64,000 nucleotides of DNA from Capra hircus (lineage: Eukaryota > Chordata > Mammalia > Artiodactyla > Bovidae), in assembly GCF_001704415.2 (NCBI RefSeq), contig NC_030817.1, forward strand, positions 36,405,550-36,469,549, read 5' to 3'. The notes beneath the pieces were generated by a model. The model was not told the DNA's origin and searched no databases. It saw only the letters and a program-made list of their open reading frames with translations. Shown here in pieces: positions 57,721 to 64,000 of this stretch; position 1 is the first letter of the stretch, and every line of letters starts with the position of its first letter. Position numbers and translations under genes: made by a program.

Positions 57721-58034
57721 TGAAGTGAAGTGAAAGTTGCTCAGTCGTTTCTGACTCTGACTAACCCCATGGACTATACAGTTCATGGAATTCTGGCCCG
57801 AATACTGGAGTGAGTAGCCTTTCCCTTCTCCAGGGGATCTTCCCAACCCAGGGATCGAACCCAGGTCTCCCACATTGCAGGTGAATTCTTTACCAGCTGA
57901 GCCGCAACGGAAGTCCAAGAATACTGGAGTGGGTAGCCTATCCCTTCTCCAGCAGATCTTCCTGACCCAGGAATTGAACCAGGGTCTCTGCATTGCAGGC
58001 AGATTCTTTACCAACTGAGCTATGAGGGAAGCCG
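57721..58034 (-). mobile_element. Composite Bov-tA with two tRNA-derived heads
   Basis: Antisense order: BovA body, tRNA-derived head (TTTACCAGCTGAGCCGCAAC, then GGAAGTCC), a partial second BovA (AAGAATACTGGAGTGGGTAG), then a second head (TTTACCAACTGAGCTATGAG). One 13-bp duplication with one mismatch, TGA(A/G)CCTTGATTG, at 57708-57720 and 58035-58047 flanks the whole. It therefore inserted as one unit. Confidence 0.92.
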
Positions 58035-58047
58035 TGAGCCTTGATTG

Positions 58048-58369
58048 AACCTCTTTTAAATGTAGCACTTAAGTCTGTACAAAAGGAGGTGGTCTCTCCA
58101 TTTGGTTAGGGTGGCAGTTCTCAATCAATGCCAAACCCTTCTCGAGTATGTGTGAATACAGAAATGTTGAGAAGAATGGATTAGGTCATTTCTCTTCTTT
58201 TATGAAAGATGGGTTTGTGGGCCTCAGTTTGGGTGACGTTTACTGAGGTTCTGTCCCTTCCTCTAAGCCTTATTGATTGTGATTCTCGACTTAGTCTTTT
58301 ATTCATGGTTTAGCTTTTAGTGAAAATTGATAATTTCTGTACTGGTCAACTCTAGTTGTAAGAGCCATT
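58048..58369. other. Unique spacer
   Basis: Nothing recognised. Confidence 0.4.
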
Positions 58370-59000
58370 TATAAAATGCTTATCTTATTTAAGGCAACAT
58401 GCTAGGTGTTCAGGACCACCTTCAGAGGGATTAACTGCTATCTCTTAGGAAGAGATGGAAAATTAGTGTATGCAAGTCAGACTTCTTAATGTGATTCATC
58501 TCAGAAAGAGTTGAATTGTAACAAAGGGGTAAAAACACAGTGTTATATGTGCTTTGAGGAGGAAGCAGTTTATTTTTCCTTGCAATCAGATGAGGCCTTC
58601 TAGAGATAGGACATTTGAATTAGTCTTTAGAAGAGAAGCCAGATTTGAATAGATGAAACTAGAAGAAAAATATAAAGTTCTAGAAGTGTGAAAGTCCATA
58701 ACATGATCCAGGAAAGGAGATGAGTCTTCTTTGGGTAGAGCATTAGCTGTGTGTGAATAGAAAATGGCAGATAAGTTTTGAAGTATGGGACAGGTTCAGT
58801 TTATTAGTGGCCTTGAATACTATGCTAAGAAATTTGACCTTTGTTTCAGAAATACCCCAGAAAGCTAGTAAAAGCTTTTGGACAAACAGGATATGCCGTG
58901 ATTATAACTACACTGCAGAAAGGTAACTGTTAGGGATGTGAAAGCTGACTTGAGGCAGAGAGAAAGCAAGTGGTGCCAGCAGACTCACCGGGGGCTGTTA
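58370..59000 (-). repeat. L2 LINE, antisense
   Basis: GGAGGAAGCAGTTTATTTTT, GATGAGGCCTTCTAGAGATA, ATTAGTGGCCTTGAATACTA and GCTAGTAAAAGCTTTTGGAC follow antisense L2 in order, diverged. Confidence 0.5.
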
Positions 59001-60242
59001 TAACAAGCCAAGTTAGATGGCGTGACAGGGCAGTGACAGAGAATCAAAAGCACAGTTGAGCCATTCTAAATCTAAAATCGCATGTGGTAGGAAACACAAC
59101 TAACTGAAGTTTCTACTTCGGATGATTGGTAAGCGGAGAAATCATGAGCTGAGATAAGGAAATTTAGGAGAAGGTTTGAAGGAGAAAACAATGAATGCTT
59201 CAATTGATATTTTTAATAAACTATGACTATATATACCATGTCTTCTTTTGAAGAAAAGTTTGTAACAGCTATTTGTTCTAGATGCCATTATTAGAATTAT
59301 ACCCTATTTTACTTTTGATTTAGGATCTTGACACTTCCTAACTCCTCAGAGGAGGAGGAGAAAGAAAAGCTAGATTTTCTTTTTATCACTTCTGAACACA
59401 TTTCTGTTTTACTGTAATCTCAAGGTATTTCTGAAGAGTGTCTTGAGACTTCCTCAAGATAAACCCTTTGACCTAAAATCCCTTTCTTCAGGCCATACTC
59501 TTGAGGATGAGGCAATATGAAATCCTTACTAATACGTACAGGATTCTCAGTTTAGACAGAACTGACCTTTATTAGGCTAAAATTGGAACCAAAATGGATG
59601 CTTGGATCACATATCTCCTGCTGGTTACAAAGCTGCCAGATTCCAATCCAGTGGGTGGAAATGGACACCAGCCACCAAGGAAGTGATGGCCACACATGGG
59701 CATCTACCACCTCTCTTGCTTTCTCTCCTCAAGGAGGAAGGAAACCGTGGCTTTTCTAGGCATTTTTCTTGTTCTTTTACCATGGGGGAACTGAGGAGTC
59801 TTGGCCTTCAGAGGATGGATAGAAAACCTAAGGCTGGAGGGCTTTCCAGAGAGCAGATGGTTCCCATCTTCAAACTGTCATTACTTTCTTTCTACACCCC
59901 CTTTCCTGTGCTGTACAATGCATCCCATCTCCAGAATTCTAGTGCACAGTGTTAGAAAGTCTTAGTAGAGAGCCTAGGGTTTAAAGACAATGCAAGGCTA
60001 CAAGGTAGCGACATCGAAATGGAAGAAAAGACTACACCATTGTGCTTTCTTCCTGCAAATGAAATGTAACTTATATAAATATTCAAACTCTTTCCTGATT
60101 TTTTTCTTTATTATATTTTCATACCGCATATCCAGTGATGACTGGTCCTCTTTAAAGGTAGTGAAAAGTGTTACCAAAATTCCAATTATTTATGTTTCAT
60201 CTGATAAAGCTGTTCTGCAGTTTGCAGTAAGGTTTGCAGTTT
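59001..60242. other. Unique sequence, nothing recognised
   Basis: The 117-aa frame 59602-59955 has no known domain or exon signals. A tandem TTTGCAGT word lies at 60217-60240. Confidence 0.4.
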
Positions 60243-61197
60243 GTTGTTGTTTGGTCCCTTAGTCCTGTCCGATTCCATGGACTGCAGCACACAAGGCTTC
60301 CCTGTCCTTCACTATTTCCCAGAGTTTGCTCAAACGCCTGTTCATTGTGTTGGTGGTACCATCCAACCATCTTATCCTCCGTTGTCCCCTTCTCCTAGTG
60401 CCTTCAATCTTTCCCAGCATCAGGGTCTTTTCCAATGACTCAGTTCTTGCCATCAGGTGGCCAAAGTATTGGAGCTTCAGCCTCAGTCCTTCCAATGAAT
60501 ATTCAGGGTTGATTTTCTTTATGATTGACTGGTTTGATCTCCTTGCTCTTCAAGGGACTCTCAAGAGTCTTCTCCAGCACCACAGTTCAAAAGCATCAAT
60601 TCTTCAACACTCAAGCCTTTTTAATGTCCAGCTCTTATCTGTACATGACTACTGGAAAAACCATAGCTTTGACTATAAGGACCTTTACTGGCAAAGCAAT
60701 GTCTCTGCTTTTTAATGCACTGTATAAGTTTATCATAGCTGTTCTTCCAAGGAGCAAGCATCTTTTAATGTCATGGCTTCAGTTACCATCTGCGGTGATT
60801 TTAGAGCCTAAGAAAGTAAAGCCTGTCACTGTTTGCATTGTTTCCCTATTTGCCATGAGTAGGTGCCATGATGCCATGATCTTCATTTTTTGAATGTTAA
60901 GTTATAAGTCAGTTTTTTCACTCTCCTCTTTTAGCTTCATCAAGAGGCTCTTTAGTTCTTCTGTGCTTTCTGCCATCTTCATATCTGAGGTTATTGATAT
61001 TTCTACTGGCAATCTTGATTCCAGCTTGTGCTTCATCCAGCCTGGTATTTCACATGATGTACTTTGCATATAAGTTAAATAAGCAGGGTGACAATATACA
61101 GCCTTGACGTACTCCTTTCCCAATTTTGAACCAGTCTGTTGTTCCATGTCCTGTTCTAACTGTTGCTTCTTGACCTGCATACAGGTTTTGCAGGAGG
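60243..61197 (-). mobile_element. BovB LINE, antisense, 5'-truncated, old
   Basis: About 0.95 kb from GTCCTGTCCGATTCCATGGA to TGCTTCTTGACCTGCATACA. It shows many substitutions, and a deletion removes the YADD codons near 60975. It is clearly older than the copies at 17.2, 32.3 and 41.4 kb. Confidence 0.92.
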
Positions 61198-61539
61198 AAT
61201 CCCCCAAATCAAATATTTAAAAATCTCAGACAGCAAATTCAGCTCTGATTCTCTGGAAGACAGTATAAAATGGGTGGATCTAACTAGATTGTGAACTTAA
61301 AGCACCATGTGCTTTATATAAGCATTAACAATTTACTCAGGGCATTTTGGGCCCCATTTCCCACTCAAGAAAATGGAGAATATTATGTTTCCTTCCCCTC
61401 CCCCCCGCCCCTGCCACCAAGTTGTGGCACAGAACAGCTTCTCCAGGTTTTGATTCCTTTGATTATTTCATAAGGAATGGATAAGATAAAATAACCCTTC
61501 AAAAAGGACATAAATATGATCTGTTCCTGCGATTGCAGC
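61198..61539. other. Unique spacer
   Basis: A C-rich run lies at 61398-61413. No gene or assignable TE. Confidence 0.4.
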
Positions 61540-61736
61540 TGAAAAGGCTTCTGCCTGCAGTGCCTGCAATGCGGGAGACCCGGGTTCAACCCCTGGGTCA
61601 GGAAGAGCCCCTGGAGAAGGAAATGGCAACCCCCTCCAGTATTCTTGTCTGGAGAATCCCATAGTCAGAGGAGTCTGGTGGGGTACAGTCCATGGGGTCA
61701 CAAAGAGTTGGACACGACTGAGTGACTAACACTGCT
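61540..61736 (+). mobile_element. Bov-tA SINE
   Basis: A sense unit with a diverged head, then GCGGGAGACCCGGGTTCAAC, GGAAATGGCAACCCCCTCCA and GTTGGACACGACTGAGTGAC. Confidence 0.93.
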
Positions 61737-64000
61737 GTACACCTTGTACACTGATGGATGCTATATGGGACAAAAAGAAGAAACAGGGCCTATAGGAGAT
61801 TACTGCAACCATTTCCGAATGAGGGAGGAGAGGGCTGGAGTTGAGGAAAAGCGAGAACCACTTACCATAATCTCTTTGCTGGGCTTTGATCCCCTGAAGC
61901 CCAAGCGGAAGGGAAAAGCTCAGAAGAAAAGAACATTGTCAGCCACCCTCCCATTTTAGAGATGGAGATAGCAGGGATGGGGAGGGATAGAAATGGGGTG
62001 GCAGACTGTTTTATTTGCAGTAGCCTGGCTTTAATTCTCTACAGTAGTGAGTTTTTGAGTGCAGCAATGTAAAGGGTGGCTTATTTTATTTTTTGATGTT
62101 AGCTTATAAGCAACTTTGACAGTAAAATCCCCCTGCTTTCTTTTTAACTCTCCATGGTATCCCCTGTACAGGCAGCAGGTAAGTGCTGGGGTTCAGCTCT
62201 CTAAGAGGCTGATATTCTCCAGACATTTCCATAGACACAAGTAAGTGGAGAGCCGAATCCTCTGTCAGACACATTTTCCTGGTCAAATCGTGCCTGTCGC
62301 ACCTAACTGATACTGATAGTCCTGGGAGCCAGTTGTGATGCTAGCCTGTATTGAACCCCTGGATGTGAACAAACTTCCTTAAAGGGCAGTTTGGGCTAAA
62401 ACTTGACCTTTCATAGCTTTGGAAGGTGGGCAGGGGAGCAGAGGGTTGCTGAGGGAAGAGAGATTTCCCAGTTATTGCTACAGGGAGTCTGTTTACTTGC
62501 CTTCAAGGGTCACAGCCATTTGAATGGGCTCTGCTCTTGGGTTTGGTTTCAGAGGACCCGGTCCTGTGGAATTTTGCTCCCGGTTGGCCCTCCCCTTACT
62601 CTGTTAGGCATGGGACTTTTTATCCCTCAGTATGATTCAAGCCTTCCCCAGGAACACTGCAACTTGCTTGCAAGAACAGCAATTGGAAAGGCTGTTTTAA
62701 GTGGAGTTTACTGTTGTTGTATAAACCTTCATTTAAAATCGACTATAAAATGTTTCTGAACCTGCCAAACACACATTAAAATATTTTGCTCCATTTATGC
62801 CTATGTGTAACATTTGGTTTCTAAAGAGCTTTAATCAAGTAATCTTCAAGTAGGAAGTTATTCATCTTTATTGCCAGTCGGTTCTCAGTGGTGGTCGTGG
62901 CAACAATCTTTTTATTGCTTCTGTGTTTAGTTGTTCTTTGACATGATAGAAGTCAGCTGCAGTTCAATGAGCTCACTATTTGTGCAACTTAATTGCTTGC
63001 TTCCTTCAATACATACTCAATTTTTCCTTTTATGAGCAGGGCTGTTGGAAAAATTAAGCTTAAGGATATAGCCATCCACTGTTAATTAACCTCCTTCCCA
63101 AACACATTAGTAAAATAGGTCAAATAACTGCTGAGCGCTGAGTGTGCTGTTCCCAAGGTCCTCCTCGGCTGAGAAGTGAGTCCTGTATTAAGTGAACAAA
63201 TGTTGGAGCTTTGAGCATTTTCTGGAAATAGTGATGACATACGAATAATGCTTTGTAACACAGCATTCCCTGTTGCACCATCTCCTCGAAGTTGAATATA
63301 TTGTTTGACTTTGTCTAGCTCTACTGTGGATTTAACTTGTTTTGTGTTGTATCAACATTAAGAAAAATAAATGGTGGCAGCGGCTGCTCCTGCTGGTGTT
63401 CCTCCTTTTGTGCTTTCTAGGTTATTGCTTGATTTTAAAGGGACATCCTAAGTTCACTTTCCCTTCAGATAGTGACACCCACTCTTATTTTGACTCACAA
63501 TTCCTAGAGTAATCTGAATATTATGAAGATGTATAAATGTTTGTGATGAGTATAAAAATATTCTCAATGAGGTAACCAATCTATCAAAATAGCTTTATAT
63601 AGAGTTTTTATAGTTCCTCTCCATGTCAGTTATATTCAGATAGAAAAATCACTCTAATTGCAGTGGTGAAGGGCTGATTGGAGCTTTGCCAACTTAACAG
63701 AAAGTATTTTGAAGTTTATAGACTTAAAAAGAAAAAAAAGAAAATGTGACGGTTCCTGAATTTGGTAGAAGGCTATATATATATCAGGGATCAGTTTATA
63801 CTTTTAGAAAGAGGAAAGCAAATACAAACAAAATTAAAATGGGAGGATATGCTAGTTAGAGCTCAAGGCTGAAGATCACATTTGTGATCATTATCCTTTC
63901 TGTAATTTCCATGTTTAGCCTTTTAATTGGGAAGGAGTGGGGAAAAAGAAAGAAACCTAACCAACTCCACAAATAAGTCCTAAACTGATAAATGCAGAAA
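61737..64000. other. 2.3-kb unique tail, no TE recognised
   Basis: No exon or assignable repeat. The stretch 62640-63400 has even composition and developmental-enhancer-like words, including the palindrome GTTAATTAAC at 63081-63090 and a TTAATTGC word at 62990. Whether it is conserved cannot be judged from one sequence. A short TATATATATA word lies at 63774-63783. Confidence 0.45.

Noticed and set aside
1..64000. A prokaryotic-style defence, phage or biosynthetic system
   Set aside because: The window is ruminant nuclear DNA throughout. No operon-like coding, phage or CRISPR structure exists.

Overview
The window is ruminant nuclear DNA, most likely from a bovid. It carries many Bov-tA/BOV-A2 SINEs (tRNA-Glu-derived), nine BovB (RTE-clade) LINE insertions, a bovine-type L1 3' end, a CHR-2-like cetartiodactyl SINE and a mariner miniature of the type common in cattle. 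I find no protein-coding exon, rRNA or functional tRNA gene, CRISPR array or prokaryotic feature. The only long reading frames with recognisable protein similarity are decayed reverse-transcriptase or endonuclease pieces of LINEs. This looks like intergenic or intronic DNA. Family names come from remembered consensus sequences, not from a database search.

Layout. 1-7.4 kb: old L1-type relics, SINEs, a 5'-truncated BovB (+) and a BovB (-), plus a layered nest at 5.4-6.3 kb. 7.4-16.4 kb: mostly unique sequence with one L1M and one Bov-tA. It includes a CpG-rich, TE-free segment (about 13.64-15.0 kb), the best candidate regulatory DNA here. At 15.85-16.34 kb lies a gapless 124-bp inverted repeat with a 242-bp loop. 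16.4-21.2 kb: a near-complete antisense BovB split by a second BovB, proven by an 11-bp target-site duplication. The inner BovB carries an 81-bp copy of the unique sequence at 15.66 kb. 21.2-29 kb: SINEs, a young L1 3' end and an older antisense L1 holding two SINEs. 29.2-31.3 kb: one BovB insertion with an internal inversion and a perfect 12-bp target-site duplication, the signature of twin priming. 32.3-44.6 kb: three antisense BovBs, SINEs, MIR and L2. 44.6-55.4 kb: almost 11 kb with no BovB or Bov-tA, only L2/MIR relics and a mariner miniature, plus a small tandem repeat with ZNF143-like cores. 55.4-64 kb: SINEs, one L2, one BovB, then a 2.2-kb unique tail.

No genes act together here. The record is one of retrotransposition: BovB supplied the reverse transcriptase thought to mobilise Bov-tA, insertions pile into older insertions, and target-site duplications let several events be ordered. 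BovB and L1 copies lie mostly on the minus strand. If the window is intronic, that weakly suggests a host transcript on the plus strand.
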